Shown one piece after another: positions 36,210-47,212 of a stretch of 64,000 nt of DNA (its first letter is position 1; every line of letters starts with the position of its first letter). Source of the DNA: Megalonaias nervosa (Eukaryota > Mollusca > Bivalvia > Unionida > Unionidae); the NCBI GenBank assembly GCA_016617855.1, contig JAECUM010096198.1, positions 1 through 64,000 on the forward strand, given 5' to 3'. The notes beneath the pieces are model-generated. The model did not search any database and was not told the DNA's origin. It saw nothing but the letters and a program-made list of their open reading frames with translations. Position numbers and translations under genes: made by a program.

Positions 36210-36690
36210 ATAAATAGGCGCTCTCAAGGCCATCCCAACACGGTTCTGATCGACGACTTACATATGTCAACGGAGTAATTGGATTCCGTGGAATCTTCAC
36301 TGATATTTCAATGGTGGTGCTCACCGTTGGACTGTGTACCTTGATAGTGATCTTTGATTCTTTTCCTGTTAATGATTTAGTTCTACATTGAAGTTCATCA
36401 TTGATTTGTTCGATTTGATATGATCCTCACGGGATGGTAACGACTTCCCAGATTGGGGTTTGCCCACCAGTTGCATCGGAGGTGGTTTTATGTGAGAATA
36501 CCAGTGAGATGCTAGCCTCTAATCCACCAAATGATTTTTCTCTGATATTTGGCCAACTATAATAAAGTAGTAATTGTGCAAGTGCAATCGCAAGTGACCG
36601 ACCATTAGGAGCTTGTATCGAAGTTGGAAACAACTCTGAAGTTTTAAATGTTAATTGTCAAGCAGCATCAAGTAAATTAAAATCGGACAT
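36210..36690 (-). pseudogene. Penton-like minor capsid protein, broken
   Basis: ATG at 36690 opens one minus-strand frame (MSDFNLLDAA), interrupted by TGA at 36660-36658 and again at 36429-36427, and otherwise open to a TAG near 36212. It contains SELFPTSIQAPNGRSLAIA and, across the second TGA, a VTIP...GSYQIEQINDEL segment. The IP-GSYxIxxIN pattern is typical of the penton-like/minor capsid protein of metazoan Polintons. No indels are needed, only two nonsense codons. The assignment is by motif memory only. Confidence 0.5.
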
Positions 36691-36889
36691 GGGAAGCTTT
36701 AACGTCCCCGGCTGTCTCAGGCCTTGACCACACCGCATTATTGGTAATCTTAGACCCCGCCCTTTTTTGAGGTCCTGTTGCTCTTTTCAGTGCCATTTTG
36801 GCAGCAGTTCCAATGGCACCAAGTGCAGCTGCCTTAGCAACTGCTGGAGCCGCTGCTGCAATTAGCCCTGGTAACGCCACTAGAAACAA
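36677..36889 (-). CDS. Small Ala-rich hydrophobic, basic virion-type protein
   Basis: A 70-residue frame begins MFLVALPGLIAAAAPAVAKA and continues into KMALKRATGPQKRAGSK. A hydrophobic Ala-rich helix followed by a basic segment resembles the short membrane-active or core proteins of adenovirus-related elements (pVI/pX-like). Its 3' end overlaps the start of the penton-like gene by 14 bp. The text just upstream (to about 36990) has stops in all useful frames, so whether ATG 36889 is the original start is unknown. Confidence 0.4.
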   Translation of the reverse strand: MFLVALPGLIAAAAPAVAKAAALGAIGTAAKMALKRATGPQKRAGSKITNNAVWSRPETAGDVKASHVRF

Positions 36890-37224
36890 AAATATACTGC
36901 CAGTTTCTGTGGTGTCGCTGATCGCATTCGCCGAAAGATCAATTCAAGCACCAGTTTTGATTTCTTGGCGGCACTTTAGTGTTTGAGCTGACGTTCAGTC
37001 AACTTTAATTATTTTGGGCACTGCAATGCCGCTGATTGCAGAGTTACTTTTGCCCCAGAATTATTCTTTGATACGGATTGCAGCTTTTTAATCTGACTAG
37101 GTGTCAGAAATAACACTGACGTGATGATATGACATTATAACATCATGAATGATCTAATTGCAGATCGCTTTTGATCCAATTAGGTTTTCAATAAGCGCAT
37201 CAATGACTTGTTCGTCCGCCAATG

Positions 37225-38480
37225 CCTTCAAGTAACATTGTTTTGTCTGACAATATAACAGCGATTGCTCTATAATTTGTAACACCAGCTGGCGTTGCAT
37301 TTACTCGAGCTCAAAAATGTATGTCAACGACAGATTGCCTAAAAAAATCTAGGTGTTCCAGAGATAAATAGTTGATCGGATATATCGTTGAGAAATCCTG
37401 CTGAGATATCTGCAAACCAGAATCAACATTCTGATCGCACCCCATAAGTGTCATCAAATGATGATACGCATGTGCAACATGATTATTTTCAAAATCCAGC
37501 AGCACTTCTTCAGATGGTTCTTGATGTCCGTTTATCCTCATTAACCTCATGTGGGTCAAATAACATATGATTTCGTATTTGAGAATTCTGTCGTCTGACA
37601 CCCTGAAAAGCTACAAATACATGTCGTGGTGCTGAAATTCCCTGTTGTGATGTGATCTGCCATGCAAATATACCAATAGTTGTGCTTGTAATCATCGTTA
37701 ACCATGACAATGTTAATTTGCCGTCGCTGTCCATGAAAGAGAGCAGCCATTGTTGGCATTCACAAAGAAAGCTTTGTCAGCGTCACATTCTCCTTCAGCG
37801 TGCCAGATAGCATCGTCGTCCATGGCTTTTCGCACAAGTACAACTGTGTGTTTTTACAGAAACGAAAGATATGTGACAGCGGTATTCCACAGCTAAATCT
37901 CCTTTTAGCATCAATTTGATTTTTACGTGCTGCGAATACCAACTTGAAATCCGCATTGGCGTTGACGGGCACATCCTCAACATCTGCGTCATTTACTCCA
38001 CCGGTTATCGGCTTTATCCACAGTATCTTTTGAGAACATCATTGATGGACCAGCAGACCGTGAATAGTCATCGGAATATCTTGCGAGACCCAATATCATC
38101 GTGGCAATGTCAACGTTATCATGGCATACTTCAATTTCTCGACCATCAATGATATATCGTGCACTGTTAAATAATGCCACAATTCCATTATTAACAAATC
38201 CACCTTGTTGAAAACCATAAGGATTACCATCAAGTTTTACATGTCTACCCTGAACATCAATAAATGCCTCGGCAGGCAGTAAATAACTTGATGTATCTTG
38301 GTCATGTAGTTCGATTTTTCCACGTTGGCTTGGTTTTCGTGCTTCATAAGAATAATATTGATAATCTCGCACAGACTCATCCTCGAGTATTGGTGCATCC
38401 ATGTCAAACAGATCAGACACACATTTAAACATTTTTATTATATTCGTTGCTGTCTCAAACAATGTTCTAACACTGATCAA
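37225..38480 (-). pseudogene. Major capsid (hexon-like, double jelly-roll) protein, broken
   Basis: ATG at 38480 opens 163 residues. They include a Tyr-rich strand (YQYYSYEARKP), GGFVNNGIVALFNSARYIID and ILGLARYSDDYSRSAGPSMM, which I recognise from the N-terminal part of Polinton-like major capsid proteins of cnidarians and molluscs. After frame breaks near 37990 and 37760, later segments continue in other frames: GISAPRHVFVAFQGVRRQN, a YPINYLSLEHL block, and VNATPAGVTNYRAIAV near 37300-37250. The total span of about 1.25 kb suits a protein of roughly 400 residues. Several frameshifts are required. Structure prediction would be needed to confirm the double jelly-roll. Confidence 0.6.
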
Positions 38481-38517
38481 TAAGTGGTTGATCAGCGATG
38501 ACGATGGGCCAGACCAC

Positions 38518-38911
38518 TACAAGCTATTAGGTTTGCGGTTATGTTTTTTTTCTATCTCGTCGGCTGCTTGTTTTGTCAGAGACGGCCAACCAGCTAATTC
38601 TTTCAACCGCTCATTTGCAGCTTGATTTATTATTTTGCTGACACTTGCTGGCATCACTTCCGTGCTGGGCAGTTTTACTGGAATGCTTCACAGTCTGTTG
38701 TGGTTTTCATCATACTAATTGTGCGAGCCTGTCTTTGACCTTTGCTCACCAAGAATGCTCTACCAGCAACATTGCCAACAGTGTCAATACCCTTATCACG
38801 AACAACTTTGATGGCTTTCATGCCTAATTGTTTTGCAATAAGGATAGCTTTTGGGGCTATCCTTCTAAATAAACCCTGAATAATATTGCTGAGTCCATCT
38901 CTGTAGATCAT
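38518..38911 (-). pseudogene. Small basic virion-type protein, broken
   Basis: From ATG at 38911: MIYRDGLSNIIQGLFRRIAP, then a Lys-rich amphipathic stretch (KAIKVVRDKGIDTVGN). Polintons commonly carry a short protein with a GLFRxxxP motif and an alanine/lysine helix next to the capsid gene, and this fits. After the stop near 38675 another frame continues with INQAANERLKELAGWPSLTK and a basic C-terminus to about 38520, so the original protein was longer. It lies immediately upstream of the capsid gene on the same strand. Confidence 0.45.
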
Positions 38912-38999
38912 TTTATAAACCTGTAATCATGAATTTATCACCCTGACATTGTCAGGTCCACGTTGGGCATTGTGTATAATCATGTTATTTTGTTATCGC

Positions 39000-40030
39000 C
39001 AATCTAATTGATCACTCACTGTAGTAATTGTTAGTAATTTCATCGATCAGCACCCAACAGATGCTACTGTCCATGACAGCACCAGTAAATAAACGCTGAC
39101 AAATAGCAGCTGCTTCATTGATAATTTCATGGGAATTGTTGCCAGTTCATCTTCCACCAATCAGAATTTCTAGTCAATCAACATCAGCGAGGATATTATT
39201 GGGACAAAGTTTATCTTGAATCATAGACGATTCATGGATCACATTACCGCCTTTTTTATGACATCGATCACAAGTGGCAAGACCACTTCTGGGTGCCTCT
39301 TCTTCCTCTACATGAGGCAGACAAAATTGTGATATTTTGGGTGATAATATATCTCCATGTAATGGGGATTCTCTAACTTCTTTGACTTGATTCTCAAATG
39401 CTTTAAATGAAAGCTTAGATTTATTGATTTGGGCTATACAATGGTACTTTCGAAACATGAAACGAGTCCAGTTTTTTTTTTTGGTAACATCGTTGGTCTC
39501 TGGATCTAATAGTTCACTATGAATTTGATGTCCTGCTGCAACAACCGCTATAAGTTTTTCTCAAAGTATTGTACGACTTTCTTTGGTAAATTCGGCACGT
39601 GGTTTTTTTTTAAACAGGTTCTGGTTTTCTGATTCAACAAGATTCCTTATATCACCATTCTCAGCACGGTCTTGTTCAATACCCTCTATTACTTGCTGTA
39701 TTTCTTCCTTTAATTGTGGTTGAGAAGCAACTATTTCAGCTGGAAGCTCTCGGAGAATCTTTTTGGTTTTTAGTTCTTTCTGCTATTTTTTTGGTTGATT
39801 TTTCGGTTGATTTTGCGGTTTGTTCCAACGACAGAAGCTCTTCAGTGGTTTTTTGTGACTGATTTAAATAACTGTTATGTACCCTCTGTAAATTTCACAT
39901 GAGCATCCTTTCATTGTTGTAACTGTTGCTTGACAGAATCACGGACTGGAAGATACTTCTTAATTGCATCAAGTCATTGTTGAGCTAATTTTGTCGTAGG
40001 AGATTCCATGGTAAGTGCAGAATCACTCAT
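39000..40030 (-). pseudogene. Long coiled-coil protein of the Polinton element, broken, unassigned
   Basis: ATG at 40030 begins MSDSALTMESPTTKLAQQ, followed by charged helical segments in changing frames with many stops, mostly TGA (near 39990, 39920 and 39560), and one TAA. The best-preserved piece is 39458-39174: FRKYHCIAQINKSKLSFKAF, then CDRCHKKGG and a conserved-looking end cut by TGA at 39174. A Cys pair with His/Lys spacing (CDRCHKK) could bind metal. No family is identified. It is the outermost minus-strand gene of the element. Confidence 0.45.
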
Positions 40031-40086
40031 TATTATCATTGCAAGGATTTAAATACAGATCACTAAGTCAACAGATATACAAGGTT

Positions 40087-40103
40087 TTACTGTATTACAG
40101 TAA
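40087..40103. other. Perfect 17-bp palindrome near the element's right edge
   Basis: TTACTGTA-T-TACAGTAA forms a perfect 8-bp stem with a one-base centre, 57 bp before the first codon of the coiled-coil gene. It may be a regulatory site or part of the element terminus. Confidence 0.5.
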
Positions 40104-40172
40104 CGTAATTTAATTTTTCCAACTACAATGAATTGCTGAAATCTCAATTCTACTCAAAATTTAGACACTGTA

Positions 40173-40300
40173 ACGGCCATGTGTTTGCGCTAAAAATACC
40201 AATGCACTAACAACAACACGCAGGGTTTCCCACAACACGGTCATGTGGTTGACTGCGCTAAATATCTAAGCGCTATTAATAACTCACTGGGTTTTACAGG
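40173..40300. repeat. Two imperfect direct repeats beside the Polinton
   Basis: Segments starting acggccatgtgtttgcgcta (40173) and acggtcatgtggttgactgc (40237) share a further order of gcgcta, taacaac/taataac and gggttt. Each is about 60 bp. They may belong to the element terminus or be an unrelated duplication. Confidence 0.5.
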
Positions 40301-40785
40301 TGTGCCAGAAATTTATAATTGTACACTAGTTTGAAAAATCTGTACCTGTTACATTAAAATTAAATTTTAAAATACCAGAATATTTGATAAACAAATTATA
40401 CGATCTAAATGCGTGTGCACGTTTAATTTTTTAAATATTTTTATATCTGTCTGTTCACAAATATAATATATTAATATACTCTCTCTGTGAAAACCACCCA
40501 TTTTGCCACAGGCTGTTTAGGAACAATCTTGTGAATGGTGATAGCTATAATGAGCCACACCTTTTTCACTTGACTAACTCTACCTGTGGACTACAGATAA
40601 CGGATTATTCTCCCTCTCTGCAAAATATGAAGTATGAATTTAGATAAATCATTAATTTTTTGCAAATAACACTAGTTAGATATTTTATTTCAGGTGAATA
40701 TTCTAGAGCACGGGAATGTTATAAATTATCTAAAATGTTATAGATTTATCATCAGTAGGTATTGATATTAGGGTTTAACAAATAT
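40301..40785. other. Intron, no clear feature
   Basis: AT-rich DNA on the right side of the Polinton, with no recognisable terminal repeat or coding signal. Confidence 0.4.
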
Positions 40786-40789
40786 CTCT

Positions 40790-41010
40790 CGAAGCTGCGT
40801 AGTCTTGTGGTAAATGACATTGGATTCCCAAACCATTACTGGTATACTTCATGGGTTCACACCCCAGAATTGGCATATTGCTGGCCGGTTAAACCTGAAG
40901 TTATATGAGTAGGGGGCCGCACCCCAAGCATTCGAAAGTCAAACGGAAAACGTACTGATTGCTGACAATATGCTCACATCCATCACCAGTTGAAACTGGT
41001 GGTGATGCAG
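40790..41010 (+). mobile_element. Possible third tRNA-derived SINE
   Basis: The plus strand shows a tRNA-like head: agctgcgtagtcttgtggta (A-box-like), then about 40 bp later catgggttcacacccc (B-box-like). It is followed by a body with no relation to SINE families A or B. No target duplication or second copy was found in the window. Confidence 0.3.
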
Positions 41011-41710
41011 TTTTGCACCACCACGGGTTCATCCGGGGTGGGTTTGCAAAAAATTGTCAGGAATCAGTGTGTATCCTGTTGACCATAGAACCATGGGGTG
41101 TGCGAAAATTATGGACAACCTTCTGAATTTCTAGTATTTCGTTTCATATCTAGGAATTCACCGGAGGGTAAGTCCATGTGACCATAAAGGGAAAACACCT
41201 TCACCACTTCCCTTTATGGTAAAAATAGCAGAGGTAAAGACCACAAAATAGCCAAAAATAAATACAGCCAGAAAGCCATGAAAGATATAGCCAGAAATAC
41301 ATGGAAAATCCAAAAGTAAAAATAGACCGATGAAGGTCCCCATGAATGGATATAAACTGGCACAAACAAAAAACCACATGATTGGTTGAACTGGCAATAA
41401 ATTGGCAACTAAACTGGCACAGACAGAAAGCTCAGCCACTACTGTCTAGTTTTGCTGTTTAAAACAATGTAATAATAATACAAAATATATATTGCTTCTT
41501 AGTAGTTCTTAGGTGTTTACCAAGACCGATGGCAATCATATATCCCAGAATGAGACAAACTCAAACTGGCAGGTGATGTCCAATAAACATAATTGTGTCC
41601 CTTCCTGCTTTTATTCACAAGAATCTGAATATTCCTTTTTTTCTTCTGTGTTGATTATTAACACTTTTTCAGAAGCTTATCTTCCATGCTTGCTGGATGG
41701 AATCAGGACA
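41011..41710. other. Intron with a short inverted repeat
   Basis: A ccataaaggga / tccctttatgg inverted pair lies at about 41182-41219. Imperfect reiterations of atagccagaaata follow. Minus ORFs at 41158-41439 are low-complexity and unassigned. Confidence 0.4.
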
Positions 41711-41714
41711 CAAT

Positions 41715-42139
41715 AATTCCGGTTCAGCACCCAAGAATGTAATCCCAGTCTATATTAAGAGCATTTTCTTCCTGTCTCCGTTTGGTGGTGATACAAGAGT
41801 GAGATTTAGGCATTCTTGGTATGGATTTAAAGGCAATTGGTTTATTCTTTAGAATATGAGCTTATGGTATGCTTGTTTGTGCGTGTTTCGGCAACAGTGT
41901 AAAGAAAGTAATAATGTTCCGGAAGTGAAATCTGCGTTGCATTGCACATTGGTTTGTTTACAGTCAAGTTTTTCAAAAAAATGCAGTGAACCTTTGACAA
42001 GAACTTCACCGTTAAGTCATCTTTGAAGGTACGTTAGATTAACATACGATTTGTATTGATTGTCACACAGTGGAAAGTTCAGCACTGAGAAACAAATGTA
42101 GAGAATATATAGTAAAATTAATTCTGTTCTATGGCCTGA
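41715..42139 (+). repeat. Dispersed 425-435-bp module, copy 1
   Basis: Closely matches 63081-63515 in the same orientation over its whole length: start ttccggttcag-accca-gaatgta, middle tgtctccgtttggtggtgat, end attgtcacacagtggaaagt and gttctatggcctg. No ORF, tRNA box or obvious terminal inverted repeat is visible. Confidence 0.85.
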
Positions 42140-42895
42140 TGCCACTTTTTACAAAATTTTATCATCAACAGTTTGATCATGTAGATGCTTTGCATGAAAA
42201 AATTTGTGCAGTTTAAAGCGTCTGATGTACTGCTGTAAAGTTAGTCTGGTTCCCTGACTAATTCCGCTAATTCCAGTATGGAACCCAGACCGAAATCAAG
42301 CACAGATGAACCAATTGTCCAGATTTTTCTGTCAACAATAATTTTCTATCAGTAGTTTTTGCCTTTATACCGCAGTCCACATTTTAAGGGAAATTTTCCT
42401 AAGACTTACGGCAAAATCGTAAGGGTTGGCAGATCTGACATTATACAGGTAAATTTATATAATTTTGCCCCTAAAACAACACTGAAAAGAAAAAAAATAA
42501 ATACAACAAAAATGTATTAAGAATTAATTTCAACTCCAAGAATGATTGCTTAAAATGATGTTAAGTTTGCTCTACAAGTAAAACAGCAACTCTGTTCCCA
42601 CTGAAGAAACTTACAGTGTATCCCCTAGAAGTGTAAGACTGGGGGTCAAAAAAAAAACCTTTTGTGTCAGAACTGGGGGTCAAATGAAAAATGTGGGGGT
42701 CAAGAATATGCTAACAAATTTCATCTCACCCCTAATCTTTTTTAACTGAACATATGAAATTACAACGTGTATTGCATGCTCACTGCATATCATCCTAAAA
42801 TTAATAATCAACAAACAAACTCAATAATCAAGCAATCATTTTAATGCTTCTGAAAGGAAATTAAAACTCTCACCATTGTTTCATTTTATTTCTTC
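42140..42895. other. 3' flank of the hAT relic
   Basis: Contains three short reiterations of a gggggtcaa phrase at about 42650-42705. A CAGTG-type start near 42615 might be a transposon end, but no matching opposite end was found. Confidence 0.35.
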
Positions 42896-43976
42896 CTAAA
42901 ACAGATTTCTTGAAATTTGATGCATGAGTTTTTTTGCAAACTCATGCTTGTCAAGGTCAGGACGTTTGGCTTCATATCTAACCAGCATTTTCTCATGAAG
43001 AGATTTCAGTGAAAGATTGTTTCTTTTGAGTGACTGTATAGTATTTTGTACAGAGAACCCTCTCTCACAAGGCACAGAGGTAAGTGGGATGGCCAGACTA
43101 ATAGCAGCAAGCTGAGCAAAGTTGGAGAAAATATCCCCTCCTTCTTAAAGAAGTAGTTCGCTGATTTCAGCCAGCCCCTTCTCTTTATGTCTAGAAATGT
43201 AGCGTTTGAAGCAAAGGAAAGATGCCTTGGTTTCCTCAGGGTCAATTAGAGGATTTTCCCCTGTTCCAAATTGTTCAATGAGCCTCCCCAAAGACTCAGA
43301 ACCATGGGTTCTTAATTCTTCAGTGCCTTGAGGTAACATTCTAGGATTCAGTACTGTAGAGAGGTCTTTCAAAATCTGCATATCATATTGGAATAATCTC
43401 TTTCTCATCTCCGATTCAACACATGCTACAAACTCTTTTCCGAGATTCCTGACAGATTCTTTAGTACTCTGATGATATTCTTTGGGTTGTACACCTTGGT
43501 ATTTTCCTGACATGTCAAGTTAACCATTTAGTTCAGTCACACGTGATGTGTATCCATCTACATTGCTGACATGATCTTTGAGTGCTTCTAGAGTAGCATC
43601 AAGCATATGTTCTACCTGACCAATGTTAATGACCTCCTTTTGAAGGACATCAAGCAATAACATTGTCGATGCTAGAAACTTGTATATATGTGTCTCAGCT
43701 AGGATGCCTTTTGCTTTTGCAGCATTTGCAGAGTCATTCTGAGCTTCTTCTTGCTCAAGTGCAAGAACTATACATCCCCAACATCGATGGCTTGCACTGC
43801 ATCATGGTCAGACAGCCGTCTCACCTGGGTAGGTTTTTTGAACCTTTTTTCTTTTTTTCCCATGATCTGACACATGTCTCTTATCCTCTGATATCTACAA
43901 GCTGAATATGAAAAGAAGTTGTTGATTGTGACCAAAACAGACAGGTACATTTTCATGTATGCTATGCTTGCTGCAG

Positions 43977-44205
43977 CCCAGTACACTACCAAGGCTAGTC
44001 TATGAACAACACACCAGACACTTACCATTCTGCCCAGTATGCTACGAAGGCTAGTCTATGAGCAATACACCAGACATTCACCATTCAGCCCAGTATGCTA
44101 CCAAGGCTAGTCTATGAGCAATACACCAGACACTCACCATTCAGCCCAGTATGCTACCAAGGCTAGTCTATGAGCACTACACCAGACACTCACCATTCTT
44201 TTATT
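43977..44205 (-). repeat. 56-bp tandem duplication inside the hAT gene
   Basis: The segment beginning cccagta(c/t)-ct-ccaaggcta occurs at 43977, 44033, 44089 and 44145, exactly 56 bp apart. It encodes the conserved VW-C-HRLALV-YWA motif. Because 56 is not a multiple of three, each added copy shifts the reading frame. Confidence 0.9.
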
Positions 44206-44639
44206 ATTCTCTTTCAACCATACACCCACTCCAGATTTTGAACCCACCATGATATTTGCCCCATCAGTGCCCAAACCAATCACCTTCTTAATATCAATGT
44301 TGTAGTCCTTAAGAATACCCATTAAGGCATTTGTGACCGTTTCAGTTTTTCCATCTTGCACCTTCACAATAGCTAAATATTCAGTGTTTGCCTTCCCACC
44401 GTGAACAGTTCTACAAAATATAACCAAATGTTTTTGCACTGCAATATCCAAACACTCATCCAGAAGAATGCCCAGGTATGTTGAAGTATGGACCCTTTGT
44501 TGAACCCTCTCCATGCAAACTAAAGAGGCTGCTGCCTTCATCTCAGACACGATTCCATGCTTCTTGTATGTCAGGGTCTCATTCTGCATGGCTGAGCAAC
44601 CATTGTCCCTCTAAAACAAAAATAATAAAAGTAATAAAT

Positions 44640-44905
44640 ACTTGCATATCATCCTGCCACAGAGCACAAGTCAGCTGGTATGAGATTACTAAGTAATAAG
44701 TTTACTAAGTATTGTGCAACCAATGTTATTCCCTTCATTCAGTGTTATATAGTTCTTTAACTGAAAATTCTATTTAAAATACAAGTTAACTGGAGTGGAC
44801 TGATCAATGACCATTTCATTTCATAATTTAATTTGATCTCGAGTAATAAGACATGAGACACGTACACAGACACATGCAAGCAGAGAGAGAGAGAGAGAGA
44901 GCAGG
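44640..44905. other. Non-coding stretch with (GA)n within the hAT relic
   Basis: No transposase similarity is seen in this interval, which ends in a (GA)n run at about 44882-44901. It may be an intron-like gap or an insertion within the old element. Confidence 0.35.
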
Positions 44906-45420
44906 AGGGAATTCTACCTTAAGTTCGATTAAACCAGGAAACTGTCGGCCTGGAATATATTCTCGGCACACGTGCACCGCCGTTCTCATCTGCGCCATGA
45001 GGCCAGCATCTACCTGCTCTTTGCATTTTTCTTGGCAAGCTTCCAGATTTTGTTATCGCGAAATAATCCCTTTTACGATAATATGTTCCGAGATTCTTCA
45101 TGGCGAACAAGGGCAGATTTTTGATAGTTCTTTGACCCAGTCACTAAAGGATTCTTCACTCTGGAAGTATTTGCACTTGCCTGAACACAAGTCAAGCATG
45201 TCATTCCAGCAGATGAGATGTATTCCAGCCAGAGGAATTAGTTTTTCCATTTATCTTTGAAGCTACGCGCCACAGTTACTTGTCTGTGTTCATCATCATT
45301 CATCTTCTTGGCTAATGATTCTTGGTACGCGTGGTTTTCCTCTGGGGGTCTTTTTCTACTTAGAAAAGTAACGATGTTCCTTTGCTTGCAAGACATGCTG
45401 CTGAGCTTGAAGAAAATCAC

Positions 45421-46885
45421 GTAATTGCGAGATTAGGGGAAGCTACAACATCATAACAATGCCTACACTACAACCAGACTGGTATGAGCTCGCAAGATTA
45501 AGGGAAGCTACTCAGTCAAAACAATGTCTACGCTTGAACTCGGACACGATGCCATTGTTCGTCCACTGCATTGGAGATTAACACATCGCAGCCTCTACAT
45601 CCCTTGCATCAAAAGGACGCATGGCAATAAAAAGTGTGCGTCAAGGGAAACATTGAACTTATAAGTAAACATCTGGCAGTACACTGTACCGTATATATAA
45701 ACATGAATTACCATCATTAACTTAAACAATGGAGGAATGAAAAAAGTATAGCGAGCAACATTTGTGTAAAAAATATAATTTAGAATAAATATGTTAATTA
45801 GTAAACAGTGCTAAATGTCTAAAGAGTTGACCCCAAGGAATAAAGGCGGGATATGCCGATTGTCTATTAAAAAAATGAATTAATCTTTGTACATGTACGG
45901 TACCTAATTACATGTAGTTTGAGACTGCAGATTAGAACCGTTGCCAAGATGAATTTACACAATCTTTAAGAACTGATAGGCAACTATCACCAAACAAATG
46001 CAACTTTCACTTTTTACTTTTTTTTACTTTTGTTGTCATTTTCATTACAAGTCCTTTCCTGAAAAAATAGAAACGTATTTTGCCAACTCATTTTTAAGTC
46101 AACATACTTGTTGCACTCTTAAAAAGTCTCTGACAATACTGTTGTGCCCTTTTATTTGCCAATCAATTGCAAGTTCTTACATACACACTCAACAGAACAT
46201 TGTTACATCAGAGTAACATTTGGAGGGCCAGTCCTTTCATAAGATAACTGCAATGTTATGGATTAACCATTAATTAGTCACACTGGTTTCATAAATGTTG
46301 ATGCATGTTCAGCTATAAGCTATTCTGCAGATTGGCTATGGCTGACCTGAATATCAAAAGGGGGAGCTTCCTGGGGGAAAATGAGGTGCATGACGAGGAT
46401 GCATTACTGGAAGAAACAGCATCTTTCAAGAACTTCATGCATGTTTGACCCGGAAGTTTGGGTTCCTGACAGCCTTGTTAGCATTTCTTGTGAAATATTA
46501 AATCCATTGCACATTGCATTCCAACTAAATTGTTTACAGATAATAGCCTTATAACTCATGAAGAAATATCCAATCCTATTATATTAAAATGTTACAGATA
46601 ATAACCTTAGAATTGCTTGTGAAATATTCAATCTGTATTAAAAAATAATACTTGCAAACATTGAAAGTATTATTCATTGATAAATTATGTTAAAAATCTT
46701 ATTTCATTTCACTTCATTGTGTAGCATTTCATTCTATGGCTTTCCTGGAAATATATTGCAACAGAACACGTATTTGATCACTGTGAATGTGCCATAAATG
46801 TTCAGTACTCAATAACTGTGGATCTAATACATTTAGTCTTCGTTTACTCATGACTGAATTCTTAGCTGCAATACTCACCTTAAAT
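45421..46885. other. Intron, no clear feature
   Basis: Right flank of the hAT relic followed by AT-rich intron. ORF 45998-46216 has no motif. Confidence 0.4.
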
Positions 46886-46887
46886 CA

Positions 46888-47212
46888 AGACTCAGTTTTC
46901 TTTCTCCATTAATCAGTGACTATACAGTTCTGAATGAGTCATGGATGTGGAGTAGTCTTTTCACATTAATCAGTGACTATACAGCGATCAATGCTTCATT
47001 GACCCAGAGTGGTCTTTTCACATTAATCAGCGACTATACAGCGATGAATGCTTCATTGACCCAGAGTGGTCTTTTTACATTAATCAGCGACTATACAGCG
47101 ATCAATGCTTCACTGACTCAGAGTGGTCTTTTTACATTGTTCAGTGACTATACAGCAATCTATGCTTCATTGACTCAGAGTGGTCTTTACACAGCAATCA
47201 GTCCTGGATAAA
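46888..47212. repeat. 57-bp tandem repeat, ~5 copies
   Basis: Units with core attaatcagcgactatacag followed by cgatcaatgcttcattgacc repeat at 57 bp. The plus-strand ORF 46945-47211 is this unit read with a 19-residue period. Confidence 0.9.

Larger units (their letters stand above)
30965..40110. mobile_element. Decayed Polinton/Maverick (adintovirus-like) element
   Basis: A block of about 9 kb carries the hallmark Polinton set: B-family polymerase C-terminus, retroviral-type integrase, A32/FtsK-type packaging ATPase, a capsid-type protein and small virion-type proteins. SF1 helicase and phospholipase A2 genes are also present. Genes run on both strands: polymerase-helicase, ATPase and a coiled-coil gene on plus; integrase, PLA2 and the virion set on minus. 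Every recognisable gene is interrupted. The N-terminal two thirds of the polymerase and any adenain-type protease were not found. Neither terminal inverted repeats nor a 6-bp target duplication could be identified, so the limits are approximate. It sits wholly within the host intron between the G4 exon and the Lys-rich exon. Confidence 0.85.
42896..45420 (-). pseudogene. ZNF862-like hAT-family transposase, broken
   Basis: The minus strand reads from an N-terminal basic segment (SRKRPPEENHAYQESLAKKM, from 45420) through the core LLDECLDIAVQKHLVIFCRT, VIGLGTDGANIMVGSKSGVG and VWCSAHRLALVAYWAE. It ends in a hATC dimerisation domain, SVPCERGFSVQNTIQSLKRN, with stop TAG at 42898-42896. These are the features of ZNF862/KIAA1586-like hAT proteins. 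Interruptions include frameshifts near 45.2 kb, a 56-bp expansion at 43977-44200, a stop near 43520 and a TAA at about 43143-43141. It is intronless in this region, as expected of a transposon copy in the host intron. Confidence 0.8.

Noticed and set aside
30476..40600. Terminal inverted repeats and 6-bp target duplication of the Polinton
   Set aside because: I compared the two flanks by eye and found no convincing inverted match, so the element limits are given only approximately.
42615..45685. CAGTG-type terminal sequences for the hAT relic
   Set aside because: A CAGTGTATCCC start near 42615 and CAGTACACTG near 45673 do not pair well and have no matching 8-bp duplication.
46945..47211. 88-residue plus-strand ORF with repeated LFTLISDYTA
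   Set aside because: It is the 57-bp tandem repeat translated, not a gene.
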